Shown piece by piece: positions 11,834 to 24,160 of a stretch of 64,000 bases of DNA. A model generated the notes under the pieces. It did no database searches. It was not told the DNA's origin and worked only from the letters and a program-made list of their open reading frames with translations. Positions within the stretch are counted from its first letter, which is position 1. Every line of letters starts with the position of its first letter. The stretch is from Liolophura sinensis (taxonomy: Eukaryota > Mollusca > Polyplacophora > Chitonida > Chitonidae): positions 24,278,226 through 24,342,225 of the forward strand of contig NC_088301.1 in assembly GCF_032854445.1 (NCBI RefSeq). Direction: 5' to 3'. A program made the translations under genes and the position numbers.

Positions 11834-13159
11834 GTAAGTTAAAAAAAATCCTACCTGACCTGACACCCATTAAACCACCTGTTTTGTTAAACTGCAATAT
11901 ACATTCATGTGACGACATGAATGTTATTAAGTGAAACCACGTTTTCCTGTCACAACTTTCCCTGCCATTGCCATATACGCAGGAATAAGGTGAAATAGAC
12001 CACACGTTTTAACTGAGTAAAATTCAATTGGCCTAACATATTCAGTCTGAAATTTATACTGACACATTTTGGTAATAATGTCTGAGACACAGAGAGAATT
12101 TGACTGAACCACATACTTTGTACATAAGGCACGGCTTTCCATAAATGACACACTGCACTTGTTATATTTATACAGATGGTATTAAGGACAATATGTTTTT
12201 TAACTCTCGGTATATAGTTAATTAGTCGATTTTCCAACCACAAAAATAAAAGCCTCAAACTGTAGATACTCCTATCGGAATGTACGAAATTGTGGTTAAA
12301 AGAGTAAAATTAAATTGAAGCTATGGTGAGCTGAGTACATATGATCTTGTATAAATCGACATTTATTATGATTTGCAGCTTTCCACAAAGAATCAATAAT
12401 TTTCGGAAGAGGATGTTTTGGACACCCCTTACATCACACGCTAATGTCATCTAAAAACCGTGTTATATAGTATCACATCGTATACAAGCTTAATACAATG
12501 AACGACTTGCTTGTGAACTGAACTGCTCGCACGCCACGCATGTTTAATAGCAAAACGAAAAAAGCAAGCAAACAAACAGCAGACTGAATACATGGTTCAT
12601 ATATACCAAAACAGCCCCCCAAAAATTAACAGTCTGAAATTACCAGACACATCTTCCAATCATACAGTTGGACAACATGCACGCTTTGTGGGAAATTATA
12701 CACTAGTGCAATCCGGCATCAAGTGGTGTACATGTGTGCATGTATGCAGGACACGTGGCAACCTGTGAAACAAGCAACCTGTCTCTCAAAACCTGGTGGA
12801 CACATGCTCCGACTGCACCCGTAGCTTTCCTTCACAGCTGTCCTGGTGGTTACGTAAGGACTTAATCATGCTTTACGATACGATAAGTAGCCTACACAAT
12901 TAAGGCTTGTTCACACACGGACGGTTATAATAAATGACCAGGCTATAGTCATTGATATTTCTCTGTCTATGTAGCCTCTATGCATCATCGTATATACATG
13001 AGGAGGACGACCATTGAGACATTTTGCTTGAATGCTTGTTCTTAGTACATGAATCATGACATCATCACTACACGCTAGAATTTTATATACACACTTTGAA
13101 TGAAAAGTTTTTTTATGCGCTCACGGTGAAAAGCATTCGTTTTCATGGCCCCATCAGTT

Positions 13160-13620
13160 TTGTATTCGGCTTCATCATTGTGACATTCGCTGTGCCGTCT
13201 TTTTTGGTGTTTGGTGCGCCATCATGGTGGTGTTCGTTGTGCCATTGTTTTGGTATTCTCTGTGCTATTGTTTTGGTATTCGTTATACCATCATTATGGT
13301 AATCGCTGTACCATCATTGCAGTATTCGCTGTGCCATCATTGTGGTATTCGCTGTACCATCATTGTGGTATTCGCTGTGCCGTCATTGTGGTATTCACCA
13401 TCATTGTGGTATTCGCTGTGCCGTCATTGTGGTATTCGCTGTACCATGCATTCTGTTAGTGTTCACTTTTTGATCGTATTCTGGATCTACTATAATTTTG
13501 GCATTCATTCTTCTATCATCAAGGCATGTGGTGTTCCATTATTTTGGCATTGGCTGTGCCATCATTTTAGTATTCGATGATATATTCGCCGTACCATTGT
13601 TTGGTATTGACTGTGCCATA
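13160..13620. repeat. 23-bp minisatellite
   Basis: Units of about 23 bp built on ATTCGCTGTGCCATCATTGT repeat with frequent substitutions and length changes. They are cleanest at 13310-13450 and decay on both sides. The period is not a multiple of three, and open frames that run through it (including one ending at 14067) look like by-products. Confidence 0.85.
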
Positions 13621-14250
13621 TATCACTGGGCTTTTCGCTGCTATCATTTTGGCAGCCAGCATGAGGATACCGGCTTACATAAACTGCAGTGTGAAGCCTG
13701 GGGCACCATTTCCTACAGGCCTCTGTGTGCGCATATAACAACCTCATGCGTACGTCCTTGCATGACTGGTCGGCCTCTATACTCCTCGGGGTATGTGGTT
13801 ATTTTCATTTATATACAGAAGGTTTCTCTATTGATTTGCCTCCGCTCGACAACCATGCAGAGACCCCATATTTTTGCTGTGGTCAATTCTATAGGTTTTC
13901 TGCCCTGTTCGCTTCACCTGGGAATCAGTCGTCAAGCAAGCACGAGAACGTTGTCCGAGAACCATCGAAGATCATATATATACTATAGCTTTCAGGGGTG
14001 CAACGCTCCATTTATGATGAAGAATAACATCCTGGATGCTCATCTGGAACTGCTGTCTACACTATGATATTATTATATAGTTACGTCGTTGTATACAGTA
14101 ACGGCCATGTTCTATTCAACGTTATCATACATTATGAAAACATGTCATGATGTCATGATGTATGATTATTGCTGAATGACATCGTGGGATATATGCACTG
14201 TGCTCATAATGTACAGTGTAAGCTTGCTGTGTATCACCACCCGATGCATA

Positions 14251-14442
14251 CACGTATAATTAAGACGCACAGCATTGAGAGAGAAAAACCAGATCAGCGA
14301 CGACAGTGTGATAGCTAGCAAATGGTCACAAGTAACCGGTGAAACACGTCCTCTAGTCAATTTACCTCAGTTAGGGTTTTATTCTAACTGTTCATGTAAA
14401 TAGTACCAAATTACACGCCCCTTAGCACCATGGCTTAAGCAG
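14251..14442. repeat. diverged direct repeat, left copy
   Basis: This ~190-bp segment resembles 14621-14818: both share GACAGTGTGATAGCT, CAGTTAGGGTTTTATTCTAA and a final ATGGCTTAAGCAG. The spacing is about 370 bp. It could be an old local duplication or two copies of an unclassified repeat. Confidence 0.7.
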
Positions 14443-14620
14443 AATTATGTAAAAAAAATGCAATGATGTTAACAGCAATTTATTGGACGTCACTGATCTA
14501 GAATTACTCTAAATGCTGTGTTGTCATCACGTTTAACATACAATCACACTAAAACAATACCAAGGGACCATGTCTCGGGGATGCTTAGTCCACCGGCAGA
14601 ATCCTTGTTTATGCAGGAAT

Positions 14621-14818
14621 ACAATATAATTGAGACGTACAGCATAGAGAGAAAAACCAGAGCAGCAACGACAGTGTGATAGCTGGCAAATGATCACATG
14701 TAAACCGTGAAATATGGCCTCTTCTCACTTTACTTCAGTTAGGGTTTTATTCTAAATGTTCATATAAATGCATAAATGGCAGCAAAGCATACGCCTCCTA
14801 GCACTATGGCTTAAGCAG
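14621..14818. repeat. diverged direct repeat, right copy
   Basis: Partner of 14251-14442, with scattered substitutions and a small insertion before the shared ATGGCTTAAGCAG end. No terminal inverted repeats were seen. Confidence 0.7.
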
Positions 14819-15937
14819 TACCAGTATGTCTTCCGTTCTGTAAAGAATTGTCTTCCACTATTATGGCGTGGAGGCCTGTGCGTCACATTTGGGGATAGTC
14901 CACCAGTGTAAACTTGCCAGAGGTCGGAGGTTTACCTAACCGAACACCCTGTATTCCACCATAAAAACCGACTGCCATCGTACATGTTAAAGCTTATACC
15001 TGGATGGATTTCTAATCATTACTTATAGTTGTATATGATAGCGTACAACACAAAGCGACAATGACTGAACAAATCTTTTGTGATGTTAACTTGTTAGCTT
15101 ACACTGCATAAATTCAGCTGAAAAGTGGAGAAGTTGTATGGCGAAAAACTGGCCATATATAATCCTGAACTTGATGATACAGGAGCCCATGCATGTATGT
15201 GGAAGAAAGAAGTTCATGTACTTCCCGTCTTAAGGTTCATGAAAAAAACAAACATGGTTAATAATTTTTTCAAAGACAGAATCTGCTCCAAAGAAAGGTG
15301 ACCGTAGCTTTGTAAACGGAAAAAAAGTTTTGTCTCCACCAGATAGTTAGTTGTTCACTCGCGTAGGCTTTCTGGTTGAAACAATTTAGTCACATCGGGG
15401 AATGATGCAAAGCATCATTGTCCGTTAACACCAAGTTGCAACAGCTGAATTTGATAACATCACGATGGTGGACACAGCTTAACTAACACCAAGTTTTGCA
15501 GGATACTCAATTTTAAGCCAAAACTGCATACCACTGAACTAAGTTGTTATTATGTTTTTGGACATAGACGAATGTCACATGCCTCCCCAAGAATCACTTG
15601 CTTAGAAATGAACCCCAAAAGATCCTACAGTCATGTCCTATTATATTAGTATAGGATACCATCAATCTACCAGAATTGGTGATCTACAAGGCACCCAGAG
15701 GATTCATGTTTTCATTTGACATTCGTCATTGGCCAAGTCTCCGCAGTATGACATATAAATTATTTGAAGCATCAGGTGTTTTCTAGATACTCTCTGCAAT
15801 ATAGCTCCTGTAAAGTCAGTACACGTTAATCTATTACCAGGTGCTTTAAATGTCGACAGAATTCGTTTGTTGGATCACGTGTCAATTTAATCGCGTTCTA
15901 AAAGGGTCGTCGTCATGGGTTTATGTGGTGTCATAAT

Positions 15938-16740
15938 AAACCTGGAAGTCAGAGCCTTTCTCAGAAAACGATATGGTTCCCATGTATAAGTAAACCTACT
16001 GGTCAGAGCCTTTCGCAGAAAACTTCCAGAAATTAGGTAAGCCTATTGCCCAGAGCTTCTCTCGGAAAACAAGATGGTTCCCATAATTAGGTAAGCCTAT
16101 TGCCCAGAGCTTTTCTCAGAAAACAAGATGGTTCCCATAATTAGGTAAGCCTGTTGCTCAGAGCCTTTCACAGAACACAAGGCGGTTCCCCATATATATG
16201 TAAACCTACTGGTGAGAGCCTTTGTCAGAAAACAATGTAGTTCCTATATAGAGGTAAACCTATTGGCCAGACGCTTTCACGGAAAACAAGGCGGTTCCCA
16301 TATATATGTAAACCTACTGGCCAGAGCCTTTTACAGAAAGCAATGCGATTCCCATATATATGTAAACCTGCTGGCCAGAGCCTTTTACAGAAAGCAATGC
16401 GATTCCCATATATATGTAAACCTGCTGGCCAGACCCTTTTACAGAAAACAATGCGGTTCTCATATGTATGTAAACCTGCTGGCCAGAGCCTTTTACAGAA
16501 AGCAATGCGATTCCCATATATATGTAAACCTGCTGGCCAGACCCTTTTACAGAAAACAATGCGGTTCTCATATATATGTAAAACTGCTGGCCAGACCCTT
16601 TTACAGAAAGCAATGCGATTCCCATATATATGTAAAACTGCTGGCCAGAGCCCTTTACAGAAAACAAGGCGATTCCCATGTATGTAAACCTACTGGTTAG
16701 AGCCTTTCACAGAAAACAAGGTCGTTCCTATGTATATATA
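15938..16740. repeat. 54-bp minisatellite, about 15 copies
   Basis: The unit contains TATATATGTAAACCTGCTGG and CCAGAGCCTTTTACAGAAA. The left units are diverged. In the right half (16300-16640) two unit types alternate (GCAATGCGATTCCCAT and ACAATGCGGTTCTCAT forms), suggesting a 108-bp higher-order dimer. Because 54 is a multiple of three, frames stay open for up to 162 codons on the plus strand (16212-16700) and 121 on the minus strand. These are not credible proteins. Confidence 0.92.
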
Positions 16741-19700
16741 TGTATGCAAGCACAAATCACATATCTGAGAGCTGAAACACCATAGGCACATACAAAGGCT
16801 ATCTTCCAATTGTAATATGTAATATGGGGTCTGGATTCGTGTTGCCTTTAGGCCATCCACCCGCACTGTGGATTGGGACCTGTACAGGTTACTAAGCTAA
16901 TTGATAAATTTCAGTTCCTCTGGGTGAAGTTAATTTCTGTGTAAAACGATGATATAAAGGGTCGAGTTCTGCGCTTTTAGAAGTGCAAGTATTAAATTTT
17001 TATGTTATTCTGTACCCAACATACGTCTTAAATTTTGCTCTCATGTCATGAATCGTGTAGTTTTACGCGGTAGAAAATTAACTAAAGACAGAGTTTACGC
17101 CCATAAAATGTGAGTTGGGTGAAAAATAAGATATATGACGTAACCCCGATATAGAAGTCGTCATATATTATAATGTATATTTTGGTCATCTTATGAACTC
17201 GCTGATGAAAGTTGGTGAAATATGTAATATACCATGTATCATAAATGAAATAGTCGGAGTGACATATATCGCGTTTAAAATGATGATAATGTTGCATAAA
17301 TTTCATAAAACGTTTTTCAAGCGTCTTGAATTATTTGAAACAAAAACGTGTTTTATGCTTTAACGTCGTAAATGTGTACAATGGATGCGCGCTGAAATAA
17401 ATACCAGATACAGGAAAGATTGAACGGGAGACATAAACAACGAAAAATAAACAACGAAAAACAATAATTTGCCACAACATTTTCGAATTTCATGGCCAGT
17501 GCTTTTATCAGTGCTATACCCTTATATACGCCCGAGAGGTTACCTCGCGTGAGGATTGGTTAAATGTATAGCTATACCCTATAGGCCGTATGATAAGAAT
17601 GGTACTACATACTCCTCAGGCTGTTGAAAATGAGCAAACACGAATTCGCACCAATACTGTTTTACAATTTTAATACGGTACATCTGAATAGATATTGGCA
17701 TAGCAAACCCATGATCGTGCCAAATTAACTAATAATGGCTGTAATAATTTCTTATTGCTCAATTTATGAAATAACCTGACTCGCAAAGGCCATTTCTTTC
17801 GACATTAGCTTCTTATGCTCATGCGTTTGGCAAGATTGTTTCGATTCCCAGCAGTTGCATTTTGAAATCAGGACGAACTGAAAGCATCCTTGTTCCAGTT
17901 CAGCTCAGTGCTTGTGTAGTGAGGGTATCAACTGTTTAACTAAATACAGACGTTAATTCGTCCTGCAGAAATTTCGATTTTTCTGAGCACTCTATATAAG
18001 ACAATTTATTTTTTCAACGTGAAATCAGGGAAACGAGATAGTTTCTTCTGTATTCGTCTGGCATCTAACACGGACGATTTGCTGAGGCCTATAGCCGTCT
18101 CCTTAAAGCGATTTTTGACGTTTTGGTCAGTCTCCATCCACAAGTGTGTTTTGGCAAATTCTTATTAAATGACAGAATACACAGGCCTATGGCTTTTTGT
18201 CGTCTTGCAATTCCAAAACAGTCGCTATTCTATAGTAAAAGTTGGGCTATGTAGACTGTTGGTAGGTAAACTATATTGATCTCTGGCTCTGTATACGTCT
18301 TTACCATGTTAAGCCGCATTTAACCTGGGCCTACCGGAATAGATAACTTTAACAAGCTGCATTTTAAATATCATAACTTTGCTTGTACGCTCAAACGTAT
18401 ACAGACAAGATCGGTGCTCAAGGATAGGCAAAGCACCACGAGCTAGGATCAGATCGAGGCTGAACATAGCCATTGACAGTTGCCTCGTTTTGGTATCGGT
18501 TTCACTTTTAGCGCTGGATAAGGTAACATTATGGAGTTTCTACTCAAACTGTCAGAATACTCGTGCCATTCAGTGTTGTAACCGTGTTATTTGCATGTAT
18601 CTGCTCCGAGCAGCACTTACAAAAGGAAAAGACCGACAACCTGTGCATCCCAGCATAACTTAGAAGAGAGGCGTTTAGCGTTAATGTTGAAACTGTAACT
18701 GTTGTTGTTGTAACGTCGTTGGAGCCGGTGTTCAGGGAAGCCTATTTTGTTGGTAGCACAAGGATCGCCAACACGATACGTGCTGTCGTTTTTATCATTA
18801 GCGACATGTATGTTGTAGGCCTAATGGACTGTCATCATGACTGAGCTGTTTGGGTACATCTGTTAGGGTGGCATGTATTGTATGGCAGCATGGAGAGTTC
18901 GGTAGGCTATCAGTTGTTACCTGCTTTAGGTTGATTCTGGCGACAGCAGGAATCGGGTCAAAGGCATACTGATTACATGACCTACATTTAAGAGAACATG
19001 TAATTCATAATATGCAGGCTTTGTTTTCCTCTTTCGGAGGCGTGCTCTACAAACATGTTTCAGGTTAAAGCCAAAAAAAAAAATTCTTTTTTTGCAGGAC
19101 AGTATTATAACTGCTTATTTCTGACTTTAAATGCATGTCAATTTTTCATGGTGACATGTAGCAACATTTGATTCACTTTTCATTGATTGGACATTACAAG
19201 AAACTACTCGAACAGTTTCTTACTTTGCATGTACACATCAAATTTCTTGTGAGTATATTGATCTATTTTAATTATTTGTATATGTAAGGGTAGGCCTACG
19301 TACAGTCAAGCAGACATTTTGTTTCGTGAACTAATTTCTTTCCTTGAATGACTGGTATCTGGTTCTTTGTACATTTATCTCTTTCTCAAATAAGACATTC
19401 ATCGCAACTCTAATCACCTGTAAGCCAGTTAACATTACACTTTTTCCCATTTATGTCAGGTAAAACATACTGGACCATTCTGTAAAATCCATGTGGTGAT
19501 ATCTGTAAGCATAGATGATTCTGTTAGTGTTAGGTGATCTGCTAACCTACTTAAACCAGTGAACCATTGAATTGCACTAATTACTTAATTAATAATACAT
19601 ACACATGTCCATTTTCCACTCTGGCTTATTGAGGTCTGTGCCTAGTTAATACGGTAAGCTAATCATATATTATAATTGAAACATTACACTTGATCATACT

Positions 19701-22700
19701 TTCGTTATGACACTTATATTTGTTTTGATATGGAGAAAGCAAATATTTGTTGAATAAATCTGCTAATGTCCATTAGTTATTGTGTATTTGAGTGGCATTT
19801 ACTAAGCATCAAAGTCGGTATGGAAGGATTGTCCTGAGCTGGCAAATGAGACAGGAAAACTGATGGTTTTTTTTTTTTTTTTTTTTTGGCACGCTTGTGA
19901 AAGTAAAAGTGTATGTCATACCCCAAGCATTGGCCTTGCCTTCCAATAACCGTAGAAACAATGATAAAGTAAATGCTAAGAATGGTATCTTTGAAAGTAC
20001 TACATATAATGAACCGGGGTTTTTGCAAGTATGCAAAGCACTGCAGTATAAACATGAGGGGCAGTGCGGATGCTCCATCGTTGATGTCCTACATTTATAA
20101 TCATAATAAATTTTAAACTTCATGACTTATACCCATTTATATATTGGATACATTGTTAAGGTAAATGTTTGGAGTGATATGTCGGAAAATACTGCATTAC
20201 AGCATTCATGACCTTCACATCTATTTTGTCAGTTGGAATCCATGTAAAAAAATAGAAAAAAGGCAGCGAATAATATTACCAACCTAAACAGCCTAGCTCA
20301 GCCATTTTGTTCTGAACTGCATGGTAACTGTAAATTAACATTACTTGGCCAAATGATATGGCATATTAGAGATACAGAAAACATGATTTCATGTCACTTG
20401 TGCCACATGCTTATATGGCTGAAAGGCAAAACAGCGTCCATTTGATGTCAGTGGAAAGAGCTGCGTTCTCAGGATGTAGAAATAGCTTACTCCTGATGGG
20501 AAAAACTTGATTACATAGTGACCCTTTTGATTTTCTCAATAAATTGTGATATCTCATTATGCAATATCCCATGAATAAATATGTATGTTGTTTAAACTTC
20601 ACATTGAATTCTTTGTTGACACATAACATATATACATTTAATCTAGTAGTTTCTTTTCATTTATGGTAAACGCTAAAATACTTCTTGTCTTGAACGGTAA
20701 GTTTTTAAAATTTTTTAAAAGGTGTGGACACCCGAGCCTTTCTACGAACTCTATTTTTTCAGTAACCATTTTGTACCAAGTCAGATCGACTGATTGTGTT
20801 CATAAACAGTTCAGTCATGATGGCAGTTGAATGTTATTGTAAGTAATATGCGTTGATTTCTGCTCCTATTTTGTTCATCCAATGGTGCAAAATGTCCTTG
20901 TTAACATCTAGCGATTCGGGTCAGATAACAGACAAGACACGCTGCTGCCTTCTCTTGATTTTGCCATCTAGTCTCTGTGTGTTAGCAATGTATTCAGCTC
21001 ATACAATTATGTAGATGGAAATTTAGCTGCAGTCAAATAAACATTGGTACATGGATATAAAATAGAATCTGTGGGAGGCCAAGAGTGGTACCTAACATGT
21101 TATTCAACCAATGACTTATTGATCTTTCTGCATGCCGCGATTCAGAGCGAACCCCCGTGAGCTGAATGATCTGTAATTGCCAGTGCTGTGAAAGAAACAT
21201 AATGTGTGAACGCCACTAGGAAGTTCTGCTAGGGAAATCAACCTTATTTGGAGACTAACTCGTTTCAAAACCGCAGATATGCTTTTGGAAAGCTTATTGG
21301 CCAATTTGATGTTGAAGAAAAACACGATTTACAGGGCAGTTTAAGACTATTAAGTTTTTTGCCTGTTCAGGGTAGATTTTGCACAGTATGCAGTAGTGTA
21401 ATTGCCATAGCATGGTTGGATTGCTAAAGCGTCCATGTTGAAGGCCGAACGGAAAAAGTGTCTATTCTCAGAAGTTTGTTGACTTGATATTCTTGATGGT
21501 TAAGAAACTGGGGTAATTTTTGCTTTTAGCTATTTAACACAGTTCTCCCAAAGATATTTATATTGTAAGCCAACAGATCTTTTGCAGTAAAACACTATAT
21601 TTTCCTTAAAATTTGAAAGCAAAAATACATATTTCAGAGGGAAATAGTTGATTGAAAAAGACTCATGTTTACGCTGCAGGATTGTGGACATCATCCAATA
21701 CTCCAGGTAAACCTCAGGATGCCTCTTTTTTTACCATGATTAAAACTTTTGAAATCCATTAAAATGAACGACTTAGCCCTATTCAAAATTTTTGGTCAAA
21801 TACAATAATTTCAGTGAGTTTGCCTGTCAAACTCTCCATTTGGTTCCCCGGAACTCATCTCCGGAACTCACCTTTGAACAGTGATGTTGCGTGTTTGAAT
21901 CCAGCGTCCACTATTTTGGGAGCATTTGTTTTCATGGTTCTGTACAGTCTGAACAGACAGAACAACAAAGAGAACATGTGTGGAACATGTTCTGCTTTTG
22001 CGTTCTGGAAGTGGAGGTCAAACAGTGCTGTCAAACCTCTGGATCATCCTTAGGCTTCCAGCTTTCTACATTTAAAGCGATCCTGTCTCTCTATGTTTTC
22101 ATTCAGAAGGTACAATTCTGGCTTAGGCCCTGAACAGTTACTCAAGTGAGCTCTGTATGTCAGGTTTGTTGTAGACTATGTTCTAGACTTAGGGTGTGCC
22201 CAGTTTTCTTCAACCGGACCACTGTCATACAAGTGAAATATTCGTGACTGTGGGACAAGAGACAGTTGTTGAATTAGTAAATATGTGGACATGATGTTAA
22301 GAGAACAATGTTCAGGCCATAGTTGAGGGTCGGCAGAAGAAGCAGTGTTCTGAATGGTGGTGGTATAATTCAAGTACATTTGACAAGTATCCCACAATTC
22401 ATTGATGATATACTATACCATGAATTTGGAGGGCATAGAACTTTTGAAACAAGTGTAGATCAAACTGTGGGTGGAAAGAAGTCCGTTCATATTTGAAACT
22501 AATTTCAAATGGATCCATTCATACTAAAATTAAACATAGTTGCGGCTGAAGTGTAGAAGGAAAGAGTGTTTATGCTGATTGAACATGTATACATTTTTGG
22601 GTCCCTGTTAGCTTAGAACCATATACCTTGGGTAATGTTTTGTTTCTTAAAAGCTGTGGTAAATTTATTTTTCTTGTAACGATTTGAAAAATGCCCTATT

Positions 22701-23385
22701 TTTAAATTGATGATATTGAACATACATACATAAAACCTACTATGCAGATAGGCTGCCGTTGCTCTTAGACACTCCCAAAAAATTTCATTTGAGCAGAGGA
22801 AGATGGCAGTATGATGTATGAGGGTGCCTACAATCCTAGCACAGCCCCTTGCTCCCATCTATCCCGTCTCTTTTCTCCTTAGCTCCCCTTTTGTGTTATA
22901 AAGGAGATTGCCTCAGGTAAGTTATCATTATGAATTTGACTCATTGCTATAGAAACGGGCATCCCTTGCTAAGATTTGATCAATACCTTTGGCTGGCTCG
23001 AGTGGCCTTTCCACGTCTTAAGAGGATCAAACAGCTAAACGAAGGCGGTTCAAATTTTACAGGATTGACCCAAAAACTTCTGCTTTTTCCAGACTTCTTT
23101 TAATAAAAATCTCTCAAAAACTGATTTCGCTTAAAAGCCCAGACGTTGTACAACATTGCCTCCCACCCTTGGCTTAACCTCGAGTGTTCCTTCAGAGAAG
23201 AAAGATTAGGTCTTTGATTTCCAAATGCAGTACAAAGACATTAATTCCAGAGTGTCTATATTAAAATGATTTGAAGAATTGCAGGTTGATTATAAGGGAG
23301 GAATTGGAATATTTATTCACAACCAGTTACCATGTGCTAGTAACATCTGTAGAATATCAAGTACATAGACATACTGCATGCACCT

Positions 23386-23725
23386 GCTCGGATAGCATAG
23401 TTGGTAGAGAGTCCGCTTCAGAAGCGGTAGATCCAGGATCAATCCTGGGTCGAGTCGCACCTAAGACTTTAAAAGAGGAAGTTGTAACTTCGTCGCTTGA
23501 CGTTCAACATGAAGGGGATAGTGCAACGACTGGTTGACCCATGGTTGGCTCAGGCGGGGCGGCTTACTTGCCTTCGGTAAGTCGTCTCAGTGAAGCAGCA
23601 CTAGATAAAAGAGCGGTGGAAATCCGTCCTGTGACAAGGAGGCACATTACATAGGCCCTAAGGATTCCTTCGTCATCATATGACTGAAAAATTACGACGT
23701 TAAACCCTAAGCACTCATTCACTCA
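23386..23725 (+). mobile_element. tRNA-derived SINE (family A), full length
   Basis: The head GCTCGGATAGCATAGTTGG carries an A-box-like sequence, and a B-box-like GGATCAATCCT follows about 40 bases later. The body holds GACTGGTTGACCCATGG and GGAGGCACATTACATAGG, and the tail reads ACGACGTTAAACCCTAAGCA then CTCATTCACTCA. The length is about 340 bp, matching the minus-strand copy at 4315-4643. It lies in the sense orientation inside intron 1. Confidence 0.82.
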
Positions 23726-24012
23726 TACTGCATGTTTTGGTTACCATTATCTGGTGATAAAGCAAAAAAAGAAAAGAAAAAAAATAAAGTGGAATTTTTC
23801 AACTAGCAATAGGACATTCTGTATCTTTGAGCACAGTATGTGAACCATATTGGTCTCCTGCGTAAAGGTATTGACAAAAAATGCTTACAAGTGGATGAAA
23901 AATGAGTTTTGACGACTAGGATTGGTTTTTATTAGACGTCGCCTCTGCGAGGTCAATAGCACTTGACGCGCTGTGCTGAAATTCTTGCGCTGATTTATCA
24001 TGCGAGCTTCTT

Positions 24013-24160
24013 GATGGCGCATGGCTAAGTGGTAGATTGCTCTTGTAACGCTGGAACCTTCCAGCAAATGTATCTGGTCAGAGACTGCTGCAGGGGTGGG
24101 AGGAGTAACGATTGACGGGCGGAAATTCAGCCACAGTCGTGGATTTGACCCAGTTTTCAT
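24013..24160 (+). other. possible degenerate tRNA-like repeat
   Basis: ATGGCTAAGTGGTAGA at about 24022 is a good A-box match, and GTGGATTTGACCC near 24139 is a weak B-box match. The spacing of over 100 bases is too wide for a tRNA gene. It may be an old SINE carrying an insertion, or chance. Confidence 0.25.

Noticed and set aside
13498-14067. 189-codon plus-strand open frame
   Set aside because: It begins inside the decayed 23-bp repeat, has no recognisable domain, and sits in intron 1. It was kept out for lack of support, not positively excluded.
16212-16700. 162-codon plus-strand and 121-codon minus-strand open frames
   Set aside because: Produced by the 54-bp repeat (18 codons per unit), open on both strands at once.
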